Source of the DNA: Extensimonas perlucida
GTDB taxonomy: Bacteria; Pseudomonadota; Gammaproteobacteria; Burkholderiales; Burkholderiaceae_C
DNA: 64,000 nucleotides
Reading direction: 5' to 3'
Assembly: GCF_007655255.1 (NCBI RefSeq)
Contig: NZ_VMYE01000007.1
Span: 96,685-160,684, forward strand
The position numbers were made by a program, and so were the translations under genes. Under the pieces are notes generated by a model. That model saw nothing but the letters and a program-made list of their open reading frames with translations. It did not search any database and was not told where the DNA came from. This document shows, one piece after another, positions 1-10,465 of the stretch (position 1 is the first letter of the stretch; every line of letters begins with the position of its first letter).

Positions 1-197
1 TACGGCGCGAACAGGCGCGCCGCCGCATCGACCGGCCCGCCGGGCGCATAGCCGACGAGCAGCTTGATGGGCTGGTTGGCTGCAGCGCCAGCGGTGGTGT
101 GCGCCGTTTGCGCTTGCAGCGCCGCAGGCAGGGCGAGCGCGGCCAGCAGCAAGGCAGCGGCCGCGCGCCGGGGCAAAAGGGGATTCGATGCAGGCAT
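1..197 (-). CDS. Bug/TctC-family periplasmic solute-binding protein, N-terminal part
   Basis: The reading frame starts at an ATG at 197 and runs off the left edge, giving 65 residues. Residues 1-30 form a classic signal peptide: two arginines after the first proline-rich stretch, then an alanine/leucine-rich core ending in ALQAQ. It is followed by PIKLLVGYAPGGPVD, the opening strand and glycine loop typical of the Bug family of extracytoplasmic binding proteins. Proteins of this family bind small carboxylates in the periplasm and are very numerous in Comamonadaceae and Bordetella. The ligand cannot be told from this fragment. It is transcribed in the same direction as the neighbouring dehydrogenase, which ends 122 bases upstream of its start with a palindromic repeat in between. 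Confidence 0.8.
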   Translation of the reverse strand, partial: MPASNPLLPRRAAAALLLAALALPAALQAQTAHTTAGAAANQPIKLLVGYAPGGPVDAAARLFAP

Positions 198-244
198 GGG
201 CTTGTCTCCGTGGGGCGCACACGCAGTGCGTCTTAGTTTTAGGT

Positions 245-291
245 CAAAATGGCATCTAGCGCTTATGTATCAAGCGCTAGCAGCTATTTTT
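245..291. repeat. Dispersed palindromic repeat, copy 1
   Basis: Intergenic copy with perfect 9-bp arms ctagcgctt (256-264) and aagcgctag (272-280), flanked by caaaatggcat on the left and cagctattttt on the right. It serves as the reference for related copies elsewhere in the window. Confidence 0.75.
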
Positions 292-318
292 GTAGAAGCA
301 AATGGACTCCAGACGAGC

Positions 319-1791
319 TCATTTCAGAATGTCCCCCACGCACAAATACTTGAGCTCCACGTACTCGTCGATACCGTGGTGCGAGCCTTCGCGGCCAAGG
401 CCCGATTGCTTGACGCCGCCAAACGGCACGTGCTCGGTCGCGAGGATGCCCACGTTGATGCCGACCATGCCGTATTCGAGCGCCTCGGCGACGCGGAAGA
501 TGCGCCCTACGTCGCGGCTGTAAAAATAGCTCGCCAGGCCGTATTCGGTGGCGTTCGCGGCGGCGACGGCTTCCTGTTCGGTGCGGAACTTGAACACGGG
601 GGCGAACGGGCCGAAGGTCTCCTCGCGCGCGCACAGCATTTCGGGCGTGGCATCGGCGACCACGGTGGGCTCGAAGAACAGGCCGCCCAGGCGCTTGCCC
701 CCCGTGAGCACGCGCGCGCCCTTGGCGACGGCATCTTGCACGTGGCGTTCGACCTTCTCCACGGCGGCTTCCTCGATCAGCGGGCCCTGGTTCACGCCTT
801 CTTCAAAACCATTGCCCACCTTGGCCGTGCGCACCTTGGCGGCAAACTTCTGCACGAATTCCTCGTACACGCCTTCTTGCACGTAGATGCGGTTGGAGCA
901 CACGCAGGTCTGGCCCGCGTTGCGGTACTTGCTTGCAAAGGCACCCTCGACGGCGCTGTCGAGGTCGGCGTCGTCGAACACGATGAAGGGCGCATTGCCG
1001 CCGAGTTCGAGCGAGAGCTTTTTCACCGTGGGTGCGCACTGCGCCATCAGGATGCGGCCGACCTCGGTAGAGCCCGTGAAGCTCAGGTGCCGCACCACGT
1101 CGCTCGCGCATAGCACCTTGCCGATCTCCACGCTGCCGGGGCCGTCGCTCGTGAGGACGTTGAGCACGCCGGCCGGAATGCCCGCGCGCACCGCGAGCTC
1201 GGCCGCGGCGAGCGCCGTGAGCGGCGTGAGCTCGGCCGGCTTGATGACCACCGGGCAGCCTGCGGCAAGCGCCGGCGCCACCTTGCGCGTGATCATGGCA
1301 AGCGGAAAGTTCCACGGCGTGATCGCGGCGCACACGCCCACGGGTTGGCGCAGCACCAGCAGGCGGCGGTTGTTGTCGAACTGCGGCAGCGTCTCGCCGT
1401 TGATACGCTTGGCCTCCTCGGCAAACCACTCGACGAAGCTCGCGCCGTAAGCCACTTCTCCCTTGGCTTCGGGCAGCGGCTTGCCCTGCTCGGCCGTCAT
1501 GATGCGGCCCAGGTCGTCGGCGTTGGCCATGAGCAGGTCGTACCACTTGCGCAGCAAAATGCTGCGCTCTTTGGCCGTGAGGTTGCGCCAGGCGGGCCAG
1601 GCGGCGTTGGCGGCGGCGATCGCGGCTTCGGCCTCCGCTGGCCCGAGCTTGGCCACGTCGGCCAGGTGGCGGCCTGTGGCCGGGTCGTGCACGGCAAAGC
1701 GTGCCGTACCGGCAACCCAGCGGCCATCGATGAGCGCGTCGGTCTTGAGCAGGCTGGGGTCTTGGAGGGCGGCGAGGGGTGATGCGGTCAT
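319..1791 (-). CDS. gabD: NAD(P)-dependent succinate-semialdehyde dehydrogenase (aldehyde dehydrogenase family)
   Basis: A 490-residue aldehyde dehydrogenase. The cofactor-site segment TPWNFP lies near 158-163, FTGS at about 238-241, the general base in LELGG at about Glu262, and the catalytic cysteine in GQTCVC at about Cys296. Length and the paired cysteines CVC match GabD, which oxidises succinate semialdehyde to succinate at the end of 4-aminobutyrate breakdown; glutarate semialdehyde is a possible alternative substrate. The start was set at the ATG at 1791 (MTASPLAAL), since the open frame upstream runs antisense through alaS and shows no family similarity. The neighbouring Bug binding protein may supply a related substrate, which is inference. 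Confidence 0.9.
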   Translation of the reverse strand: MTASPLAALQDPSLLKTDALIDGRWVAGTARFAVHDPATGRHLADVAKLGPAEAEAAIAAANAAWPAWRNLTAKERSILLRKWYDLLMANADDLGRIMTAEQGKPLPEAKGEVAYGASFVEWFAEEAKRINGETLPQFDNNRRLLVLRQPVGVCAAITPWNFPLAMITRKVAPALAAGCPVVIKPAELTPLTALAAAELAVRAGIPAGVLNVLTSDGPGSVEIGKVLCASDVVRHLSFTGSTEVGRILMAQCAPTVKKLSLELGGNAPFIVFDDADLDSAVEGAFASKYRNAGQTCVCSNRIYVQEGVYEEFVQKFAAKVRTAKVGNGFEEGVNQGPLIEEAAVEKVERHVQDAVAKGARVLTGGKRLGGLFFEPTVVADATPEMLCAREETFGPFAPVFKFRTEQEAVAAANATEYGLASYFYSRDVGRIFRVAEALEYGMVGINVGILATEHVPFGGVKQSGLGREGSHHGIDEYVELKYLCVGDILK

Positions 1792-1886
1792 GGACAAAGC
1801 TCCAGAAACGGAAGGGACTACGAAAAGCACTGCAGGATAACAAGCGACGGTTTTGTGCGCTGCAGCGTCGGAGACAGGGCCAAACC

Positions 1887-1892
1887 TATAAT
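1887..1892 (+). promoter_or_regulatory. Candidate -10 box for alaS
   Basis: A perfect TATAAT lies 74 bases before the alaS start codon. No convincing -35 hexamer stands at the usual distance, so the promoter call rests on the -10 alone. Confidence 0.4.
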
Positions 1893-1965
1893 GAAATGTT
1901 ATGCAAAGCGCGCCTGCGAGCCCGTATCGGCGGCGCGCTTGTTGCACACCACCCTCACACCATCC

Positions 1966-4590
<2,625 letters not shown>

Positions 4591-4633
4591 GTCTCTCTGA
4601 GAGACTGAGTCGGCAGCTGTTCGGGGCGGCACG

Positions 4634-5764
4634 ATGGCAAACCTATTTCCGCGCTGGTTTGTGATGGGGCTGGGCCTTTGGTGGTTCGGCCCGGCATGGG
4701 CCATGTCGGTGGCCTTCATCAACCCCGGCAAGCCCGATGAAGCGTATTGGGCGAGCGCATCGGCAGCCATGGCGCAGGCGGCGCGCAGCCTGGGCGTGAC
4801 GCTGGAAGTGCACTACGCCCACCGCGACCACGTGCAGGCCCTGACCCTGGCGCGGCAGCTCGCGGCGCGTGCGCCTGCAAGCTCGCCCAGCTCGCCTACG
4901 CCGCCCGTCAGGCCCGATTACGTGATTTTTAGCAACGATTACGGCACCGGGCCCGAAGTCCTGCGCATCCTCGAAGGCTCGGGCATCCGCAGCTTCATGG
5001 TCTTCAGCGCGGTGCATGGTCGCAGCCGCGAAGAAACAGGCGCACCCCGCACCCGCCACCGCCTCTGGCTTGGCAGCCTGGAGCCGCAGGCAGAAGAAGC
5101 CGGTTACCTCACGGCGCGCGCGCTCATTGCCCGCGCCAAGGCCGCGGGGGCAGCACGCGCAGCCGATGGCAAGTTGCAGTTGCTGGCCATTGCCGGAGAC
5201 CGTTCGACTCCTTCATCCATAGCGCGCAACGCTGGCATGGAGCGCGCCGTGGCCGAAGCCAAGGATGTTGTCCTGGTGCAGCAGGTGTTTGGCGACTGGC
5301 GGCGCGACAAGGCCGCCGAGCAGGCGGCTTGGCTCTACCAGCGTTATCCGGCAGCGCGTCTGGTGTGGGCCGGCAATGACCTGATGGCGTTTGGCGCCAT
5401 GGATGCCTGGCGGGCACGCGGCGGTCAGCCGGGCAAGGATGCCTGGTTCAGCGGCATCAACACCTCCGAGGAGGCATTCGCGAGCCTGCGCAGCGGCGCG
5501 CTTTCGGCGCTTGCCGGCGGGCATTTCATGACGGGGGCCTGGGCGCTGGTGATGCTGTTCGACTACGCGCACGGGGTGGACTTCGAGGCGCAGGGGCTGG
5601 AGCAGCAACGGCCCATGTTCGTGCTGTTCGACGCACGCCTCGCGCAGCGCTTTGCGCAGCGTCTGCTCGACCCCGCGCACCCACTGGACTTCAGGCCTTA
5701 TAGCAAGGCACTGAATCCTCGGCGTCAGCATTACGATTTCAGCCTGTTGCCCTTGCTGCAGTAG
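4634..5764 (+). CDS. ABC-type sugar-like periplasmic binding protein
   Basis: 376 residues starting with a signal peptide (hydrophobic core at 8-20, AWA cleavage site at 21-23). The body, from SVAFINPGKPDEAYW through DYVIFSNDY, the middle stretch on growth of PSSIARNAGMERAV, and GNDLMAFGAMDAW, has the look of the type I periplasmic binding fold (LacI/RbsB-like, Peripla_BP_4). No permease or ATPase follows. Instead a membrane diguanylate cyclase begins six bases downstream, so the likely role is ligand sensing that feeds the cyclase rather than import; this is inference from the gene pair. The ligand is unknown. Confidence 0.75.
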   Translation: MANLFPRWFVMGLGLWWFGPAWAMSVAFINPGKPDEAYWASASAAMAQAARSLGVTLEVHYAHRDHVQALTLARQLAARAPASSPSSPTPPVRPDYVIFSNDYGTGPEVLRILEGSGIRSFMVFSAVHGRSREETGAPRTRHRLWLGSLEPQAEEAGYLTARALIARAKAAGAARAADGKLQLLAIAGDRSTPSSIARNAGMERAVAEAKDVVLVQQVFGDWRRDKAAEQAAWLYQRYPAARLVWAGNDLMAFGAMDAWRARGGQPGKDAWFSGINTSEEAFASLRSGALSALAGGHFMTGAWALVMLFDYAHGVDFEAQGLEQQRPMFVLFDARLAQRFAQRLLDPAHPLDFRPYSKALNPRRQHYDFSLLPLLQ

Positions 5765-5770
5765 CGGCGG

Positions 5771-7123
5771 ATGGATTGCAGCAAGATACCCATGCCTCGT
5801 TCCGGACCAGCGTCTGAATCCGCAGCCACGGCCATACCCGCGCCGTTTCGCTCCATCGCCTCGGTGCTGATTCGGCGCATCGTGGCCCTGGCACTGCTTT
5901 GCATGCTGCTGCTAGGTGGTCTGCAGGCAGTTTTCGAATACCAGCGGGGACAAAAAGAGTTCGCGCGTGCCGTGCACGTGATCGCGGAAAACGGCGTGAG
6001 CCTGCTGTCCACGGCCTTGTGGGACATCGAAACGAGCGCCGTGCAGCGCCAGGTGCAGTCGCTGGTGAGTCTGCCGGAAGTCGGGCACGTGCGTCTGCGT
6101 GCCGCGACGGGCCCGGTTTTCGAGGCCGGCAAGGTCGGCTACGGCGACATCCCGCCTTCTGTGGTGCTGCAAATTCCTTCACCCAGGCACAGCGGCGGCA
6201 ACTCCCTGGGAACGCTCGAAATCTGGGCCAATGCCAGCTATTTCCACAAGCAAATATGGACCCAGACCGCGGCGGTGGTGGGTGGCTACCTGCTTATCAC
6301 TTTATTGCTCTGCCTGACCGCAGCGGGGGTGCTGCGGCGCGATCTGCAGAAGCCCCTGCAGCAGATCGCGCGCTTTGCCACCGAACTCAAGCCCCACAAT
6401 CTTTCGCTGCCGCTGACGTATGTGCGGCCCACGCGCGCGCACCAGGACGAGATCGATTTGCTGGTGCAAGGCATTGCGCGCCTGCAGGAGGCTTTGCGCG
6501 GCCACATCCAGAACCTGGACCAGCTTGTGCTTGAGCGCACGCAGCAACTTGAAGAACTCGTGACCGAGGTGCAGGAGCTTTCCCGCACCGATACGCTCAC
6601 TGGCTGCCTGAACCGCCGCGCGATAGACGAGCGCCTGCCCATAGAGCTGCAGCGCAGCCTGCGCTACGGACGCGCTCTGAGCGTCATGTTTGCCGACCTG
6701 GATTACTTCAAGCGCATCAACGACGGATTCGGCCACGCTACGGGCGATGTAGTGCTGCGCGAGCTGGCGCAGCGCTACCTGGCAAATCTGCGCACCCCGA
6801 TCGACTGGGTTGCGCGCTATGGCGGTGAGGAGTTCATCATCGTTCTGCCCGATTGCGGTCTGGAAGACGCCGTGCAGCTGGCCCAGCGCCTGCGGGTCTT
6901 AACCCAGTCAGCACCGGTGCAGGTTGCTGGGCGGGAACTGCACCTGACGGCCAGCTTTGGCGTGGCGCAGTTCGATCAGGGCGAAAGCGCAGCGCAACTC
7001 CTCGCCCGCGCCGACGCGGCACTGTACCGAGCCAAGGCCGCCGGCCGCGATCGGGTGTGTCAGGATGACTTTGCCGGCACCGGGAATACCGTGCCTGCCG
7101 GTCTGCTCACTGGCGCTGAATGA
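5771..7123 (+). CDS. Membrane-anchored GGDEF diguanylate cyclase
   Basis: 450 residues. One membrane helix lies near 36-55, a periplasmic sensor region follows to about 160, and a second helix lies near 163-185. A HAMP-like linker and coiled coil (LVLERTQQLEELVTEVQEL) lead into a GGDEF domain with RYGGEEF at about 349-355. The GGEEF form is compatible with c-di-GMP synthesis. The inhibitory RxxD site is not canonical, since TPID stands in that place. The gene begins six bases after the binding-protein gene, suggesting a two-gene sensory unit. An alternative start at Met8 (5792) is possible. Its stop overlaps the convergent sodC end by 17 bases. Confidence 0.88.
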   Translation: MDCSKIPMPRSGPASESAATAIPAPFRSIASVLIRRIVALALLCMLLLGGLQAVFEYQRGQKEFARAVHVIAENGVSLLSTALWDIETSAVQRQVQSLVSLPEVGHVRLRAATGPVFEAGKVGYGDIPPSVVLQIPSPRHSGGNSLGTLEIWANASYFHKQIWTQTAAVVGGYLLITLLLCLTAAGVLRRDLQKPLQQIARFATELKPHNLSLPLTYVRPTRAHQDEIDLLVQGIARLQEALRGHIQNLDQLVLERTQQLEELVTEVQELSRTDTLTGCLNRRAIDERLPIELQRSLRYGRALSVMFADLDYFKRINDGFGHATGDVVLRELAQRYLANLRTPIDWVARYGGEEFIIVLPDCGLEDAVQLAQRLRVLTQSAPVQVAGRELHLTASFGVAQFDQGESAAQLLARADAALYRAKAAGRDRVCQDDFAGTGNTVPAGLLTGAE

Positions 7124-7637
7124 CGCCGCAGGCCAGCCGCGGGCCCGCATTGCCCACGGGCTGGGAGACGTAGTCGTCAGGGTCGCGGTGCACGATCAGC
7201 CCCCGGCCGACGATGTCATTTGCCGTACTGCCTATGCGCAGCGTGCGGGACTCGAAGCTGAACCGCGCCACGCCCTGCGCATCCGCCTTGAGATTGGGTA
7301 GATCGCCGACATGGTGCATGCCTTCATCCATGCCGCCATGTCCATGGGGCTTGCCAGCCGGGTTGAAGTGCCCGCCAGCGCTCAAGCCATCGCCGCTGGA
7401 GCAGTCGCCTTTTTCATGGATGTGGAAACCATGTTCGGCATTCGGCTTGAGGCCACGCACCTCGCCTGAAACACGCACCGCATCGCCCTGCTGGACGAAT
7501 TGCACCGTCCCCACTGTCGCATTGCCGCGCGTGGGTGCGAGCGAAGCCGTGGCAGCGGGGGCGGGAGCGGGAGCAGTGGAGGCGCAAGCGGCCAGCGCAA
7601 GAACGCTGCTGGCGAGCAAGGTAAAACGGAAATTCAT
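7107..7637 (-). CDS. sodC: Cu/Zn superoxide dismutase, periplasmic lipoprotein
   Basis: 176 residues. The N-terminus is a lipoprotein signal with lipobox LAAC ending at Cys18, followed by a proline/alanine linker. The catalytic domain carries HGFHIHEKGDC (copper ligands and the first disulfide cysteine), GGHFNP plus a His-rich zinc loop, and the C-terminal GPRLACGVI with the second cysteine. The enzyme dismutates superoxide in the periplasm. The start at 7637 was chosen because the lipobox follows directly; the longer open frame upstream is not signal-peptide-like. It is convergent with the diguanylate cyclase gene and lies just left of the integrated element. Confidence 0.93.
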   Translation of the reverse strand: MNFRFTLLASSVLALAACASTAPAPAPAATASLAPTRGNATVGTVQFVQQGDAVRVSGEVRGLKPNAEHGFHIHEKGDCSSGDGLSAGGHFNPAGKPHGHGGMDEGMHHVGDLPNLKADAQGVARFSFESRTLRIGSTANDIVGRGLIVHRDPDDYVSQPVGNAGPRLACGVIQRQ

Positions 7638-7738
7638 GGCGAAGGCTCCTTGGCAAGCAAAAGGACAGGGCAGCAGCGAATGTACCCGGAGATGCAGGTA
7701 TTTCGCTGCCAGCAGCGCAAGCAGCCTTGGCAAAAAGA

Positions 7739-7775
7739 AAGCCCGCCGACCTTTTGGACCTGCGGGGCTTGAGGG
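7739..7775 (-). terminator. Displaced original terminator of tRNA-Ser(GGA)
   Basis: Read on the minus strand, an imperfect GC-rich hairpin (arms beginning agcccc and ending gggct around a ccaaaagg loop region) runs into cttttt-type T-rich DNA. It lies just outside the left attachment repeat, where the native tRNA terminator would stand before the element inserted. The assignment to the tRNA is inference from position. Confidence 0.5.
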
Positions 7776-7817
7776 ACGCGCATTAGCGCTTTATGACGCA
7801 ATGGCGCAAAAGACTTT

Positions 7818-7832
7818 CTGGCGGAGAGGGCG
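7818..7832. repeat. attL: 15-bp direct repeat of the tRNA-Ser 3' end
   Basis: ctggcggagagggcg is identical to 17036-17050, where it forms the last 14 bases of tRNA-Ser(GGA), CCA included, plus one base. Similarity stops outside these 15 bases. Position next to the integrase gene makes it the left attachment site. Confidence 0.85.
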
Positions 7833-7907
7833 TCCGCTGAATAGCAGTCCAGATAAATCCGAGGCGATCCAAAAATCACCAAAAAATCAATGAGTTAGTC
7901 GATATTG

Positions 7908-7936
7908 TTGTCCGAATAAGTCCATCAAGCTACACT
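7908..7936 (+). promoter_or_regulatory. Candidate integrase promoter and operator-like inverted repeat
   Basis: TTGTCC (7908-7913), 17 bases, TACACT (7931-7936) fits a moderate sigma-70 promoter. An inverted repeat tccggt (7950-7955)/accgga (7971-7976) follows in the leader, just before the ribosome site, and could bind a regulator. Confidence 0.5.
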
Positions 7937-7996
7937 GCAATCCACGTCATCCGGTAAGACACAGAGAAAGACCGGATAGTTTGGAGGAGTGCTTTT

Positions 7997-9175
7997 GTGG
8001 CTACCGAGAAAAAACTTTCCCCCCGCTTCGTCGCTACCGCGCCAGAGGGCTCGCACAGCGACGGCGGCAATCTGTACCTGCGCGTGCGCCCTGGTGGGTC
8101 ACGCGCGTGGGTCTTTCGGTACAAGGCCGCCGGCAAGGTGCGCGAGCTGGGGCTGGGGCCTACGCACTCACGCGGCCTTGCTGAGGCCCGCACGATTGCC
8201 GCCGCCATGCGCAACGCCATCCTCAACGGCAAAGACCCGGCAACGGTGCTGGCGCGCACATCCAGCGCCGCCGAAAAGCCAAAGACCTTTGCCGACTGCG
8301 CCAGCGAGCTGATCGAGTCCAAGCGCCCAGGCTGGCGCAATGCCAAACACGCGCAGCAGTGGGCAAACACCCTGCGCGACTACGTGCTGCCCGCCATTGG
8401 CGAAAAACCACCCGCAGACGTCGGCATCGCGGACGTGAAGGCGATCCTGCTGCCGCTTTGGGCAACCAAGACGGAGACCGCTACGCGCGTGCGCCAGCGT
8501 ATCGAGGCAGTGTTGGACTACGCCGCAGTGCACGGACTATGCGACGTCCCGAATCCTGCGCGCTGGAAGGGTTGCCTCGACAAAGTGCTGCCCGCGCCGC
8601 GCAAGGTCACGCGGGTTGCGCACCACGCAGCAGCACCCTATGCCGACGTGCCGCGCATCACGGCCCAGCTGGCGATCCAAGACCACGTTTCCGCCCTGGC
8701 GCTTCGGTTCATCGTCCTGACCGCCTGCCGCAGTGGCGAGGCGCGCGCGGCGACGTGGGCGGAGATCGACCTGCAGGCCCGCGTGTGGGCCGTCCCAGCT
8801 TCTCGGATGAAGGCAGGCCGCGAGCATCGCGTGCCGCTATCCGACGCGGCAGTGGCCGTGCTGGCCCAGGCTCAGGCACTGCGCCGCGTGTCCACCGACC
8901 TGATCTTCCCTGGTGCGCGTGACGGAGTTCTGAGCGACGTGGCCATCAACAAGGTTTTGCACGCCGTCGCGCCCGGCGTTACCGTGCACGGGTTTCGCAG
9001 CTCGTTCCGTGTTTGGGCCGAAGAGCAGACCAATTTCCCGCGCAGCGTCACCGAGGCGGCCCTGGCGCACGCAAACCAAGACCGCGTGGAGGCCGCATAT
9101 CAGAGAAGCGACCTGTTCGAGCGCCGCCGTGAGCTGATGGCGCAGTGGGCGAGCTACTGCTGCGCTTCTAGGTGA
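7997..9175 (+). CDS. int: Tyrosine integrase of the P4/DUF4102 type
   Basis: 392 residues from a GTG at 7997 preceded by ggagga at 7984-7989. The N-terminus (residues 7-75, with SDGGNLYLRVRPGGSRAW) is the arm-binding DUF4102-like domain. A core-binding region follows, then the catalytic domain with Arg245 in TACRSGE, Lys in RMKAGREHR, His331 and Arg334 in HGFRSSFR, His358 and the nucleophile Tyr368 in AAYQRSD. All expected catalytic residues are present, so the enzyme looks active. It would recombine the tRNA-Ser attachment sites. The gene sits 164 bases inside attL, the usual place for a tRNA-targeting integrase. Confidence 0.95.
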   Translation: MATEKKLSPRFVATAPEGSHSDGGNLYLRVRPGGSRAWVFRYKAAGKVRELGLGPTHSRGLAEARTIAAAMRNAILNGKDPATVLARTSSAAEKPKTFADCASELIESKRPGWRNAKHAQQWANTLRDYVLPAIGEKPPADVGIADVKAILLPLWATKTETATRVRQRIEAVLDYAAVHGLCDVPNPARWKGCLDKVLPAPRKVTRVAHHAAAPYADVPRITAQLAIQDHVSALALRFIVLTACRSGEARAATWAEIDLQARVWAVPASRMKAGREHRVPLSDAAVAVLAQAQALRRVSTDLIFPGARDGVLSDVAINKVLHAVAPGVTVHGFRSSFRVWAEEQTNFPRSVTEAALAHANQDRVEAAYQRSDLFERRRELMAQWASYCCASR

Positions 9176-9324
9176 AGTTCTTGGCCGAGGCGATCCACGA
9201 CAAGCTGCAGAACTTCCACGAGCGCTTTAACGACGCGCAGCAGTACGAGAAGAACGACTTCCTGAACTTTTTGCTGATCGACGTCAAGCAAATTTGCACG
9301 AAAACAACAAAAAGCAAAAAATGA
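9172..9324 (+). CDS. Small protein overlapping the integrase stop
   Basis: A 50-residue frame beginning with GTG at 9172 that overlaps the integrase TGA by four bases (GTGA), the pattern of coupled translation. The product is rich in charged and aromatic residues (AIHDKLQNFHERFNDAQQYE, then a leucine-rich stretch) and ends with a lysine-rich tail. I do not recognise a family. It could instead be the remnant C-terminus of a gene lost when the integrase region was rearranged. Codon use in the first 40 codons is like that of real genes here. Confidence 0.4.
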   Translation: MKFLAEAIHDKLQNFHERFNDAQQYEKNDFLNFLLIDVKQICTKTTKSKK

Positions 9325-9639
9325 CAAAAAGACCGCTAAACCTTTGTCGTGAAAGGATTTTATGCAATCGTTTTTATAGCGTTTCGGACTGCTTTTTTTT
9401 CGCGTGGTGCAAGATGCGCCATCTGGTGCACTTTTTTGCACCACCACGTCTTTGCTGCTTTTTTGCAGTCCGGCCGAATACAGGCACAATGAATTTGCGT
9501 TTTTGAAGAGCGCAAAAAGGAGAAGGGGATCGGCGGCAACCGACCCCCTTCACGTACCAACCCCGGAGTAGGAATAGGCACGGCTCTTGGCAGGGCCACT
9601 CGATCCTACTCTGGGTAGTCTCCAAAAGGAAATTACCCC
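9325..9639. other. Non-coding control region before alpA
   Basis: No credible gene. It holds perfect 8-bp arms cggactgc (9385-9392) and gcagtccg (9465-9472) enclosing nested hairpins, the inner one ggtgca (9425-9430)/tgcacc (9437-9442). A weak promoter TTGCAG (9464-9469) with CACAAT 16 bases on follows. The leader then has hairpin arms at 9522-9533/9540-9551 (one mismatch) and 9566-9573/9604-9611 (perfect gagtagga/tcctactc). A control region, origin or regulatory RNA are all possible. Confidence 0.55.
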
Positions 9640-9861
9640 ATGACTGATAAGGGTCATTTTGTTGCGCAGCGCGCAGAGATCATCCACGACCGCGTCCTGC
9701 GCCTGCCTCAAGTCCTGGAAATTGTCCCGGTCTCGAAATCGACCTGGTGGCACGGAGTGCGCAGCGGACGCTACCCGCAAAGCGTGCGCCTAGGACAGCG
9801 CGCCGTGGGCTGGCGCGCTTCCGACATCCAAAAGCTGATTGCCACGCTGGGCAAGGAGTGA
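9640..9861 (+). CDS. AlpA-family DNA-binding regulator
   Basis: 73 residues. LRLPQVLEIVPVSKSTWWHG followed by SGRYPQSVRLGQRAVGW and a C-terminal DIQKLI helix is the winged-helix/HTH pattern of Phage_AlpA proteins, which act as activators of integrase or excision genes in P4-like and CP4-57-like elements. The gene has aaaggaaa shortly upstream and sits behind a structured leader. The downstream primase start lies four bases past its stop, so the two are probably translated together. It is the most likely switch protein of the island. Confidence 0.85.
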   Translation: MTDKGHFVAQRAEIIHDRVLRLPQVLEIVPVSKSTWWHGVRSGRYPQSVRLGQRAVGWRASDIQKLIATLGKE

Positions 9862-9865
9862 TTCC

Positions 9866-10465
9866 ATGCCCAGCACCGCACAAAATGCCGCAGCAGCGGC
9901 AGGCGCAAGCGCGCAAAAAAATAGGGCTGGCGCCACCCCTGCCGCCAGCCCCCTCACCTCAAGAACCGCGGACGATTTTACACCAAAAAGCCAAGCAAAA
10001 CAAGGACTTGGCTTCGACCGCAGCCGCCTTCCTGACCCGCTGACCTACTTCGAGTCCGTTGGGCTCGTGCTGCAGGGACGCGGCAAGTGGCGCACCGCGC
10101 CGTGCAACTTCCACGGAGGCAGCGACAGCCTGCGCGTCAACTCAGAAACCGGCGCTTGGGTGTGCATGGCAGGCTGCGGCGCTCGTGGCGGCGACGTGCT
10201 TGCGTACCACCGCGCGCTGACCGGCAAATCGTTCGTGGAGGCCGCGAAAGACTTGGGTGCATGGGTGGGTGGCGACGTACCCGCCCACGCCCGCCCTGCG
10301 CCGTTTCCGGCCCGCGATGCGCTCGAGCTGCTGGCGCGCGAGGCCGCCCTGGTGGCGCTCGCAGCCTGCACCCTGGCGCGCGGCGAGGCCCTCAGCGAAC
10401 ACGACAAGCAACGCCTACTGCAGGCCGCAGCGCGCGTGTCCACCGTCGCGGAGGTCGTTCTATGA
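9866..10465 (+). CDS. CHC2-type zinc-finger primase protein
   Basis: 199 residues from the ATG at 9866, preceded by aaggag at 9852-9857. After an alanine-rich 40-residue lead, a primase zinc finger is clear: Cys80, His83, Cys100 and Cys104 in CNFHGG and CMAGCGARGGD. GKSFVEAAKDLGAW follows, as in phage primases. There is no TOPRIM or helicase part, so it should supply only DNA recognition or work with the ATPase encoded next. Its stop overlaps the ATPase start as ATGA. An upstream in-frame ATG at 9839 is inside alpA and less likely. Confidence 0.85.
   Translation: MPSTAQNAAAAAGASAQKNRAGATPAASPLTSRTADDFTPKSQAKQGLGFDRSRLPDPLTYFESVGLVLQGRGKWRTAPCNFHGGSDSLRVNSETGAWVCMAGCGARGGDVLAYHRALTGKSFVEAAKDLGAWVGGDVPAHARPAPFPARDALELLAREAALVALAACTLARGEALSEHDKQRLLQAAARVSTVAEVVL

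Noticed and set aside
9294..9506. 70-residue plus-strand frame before alpA
   Set aside because: It runs through the nested hairpins, is rich in Phe and Cys, and has no ribosome site.
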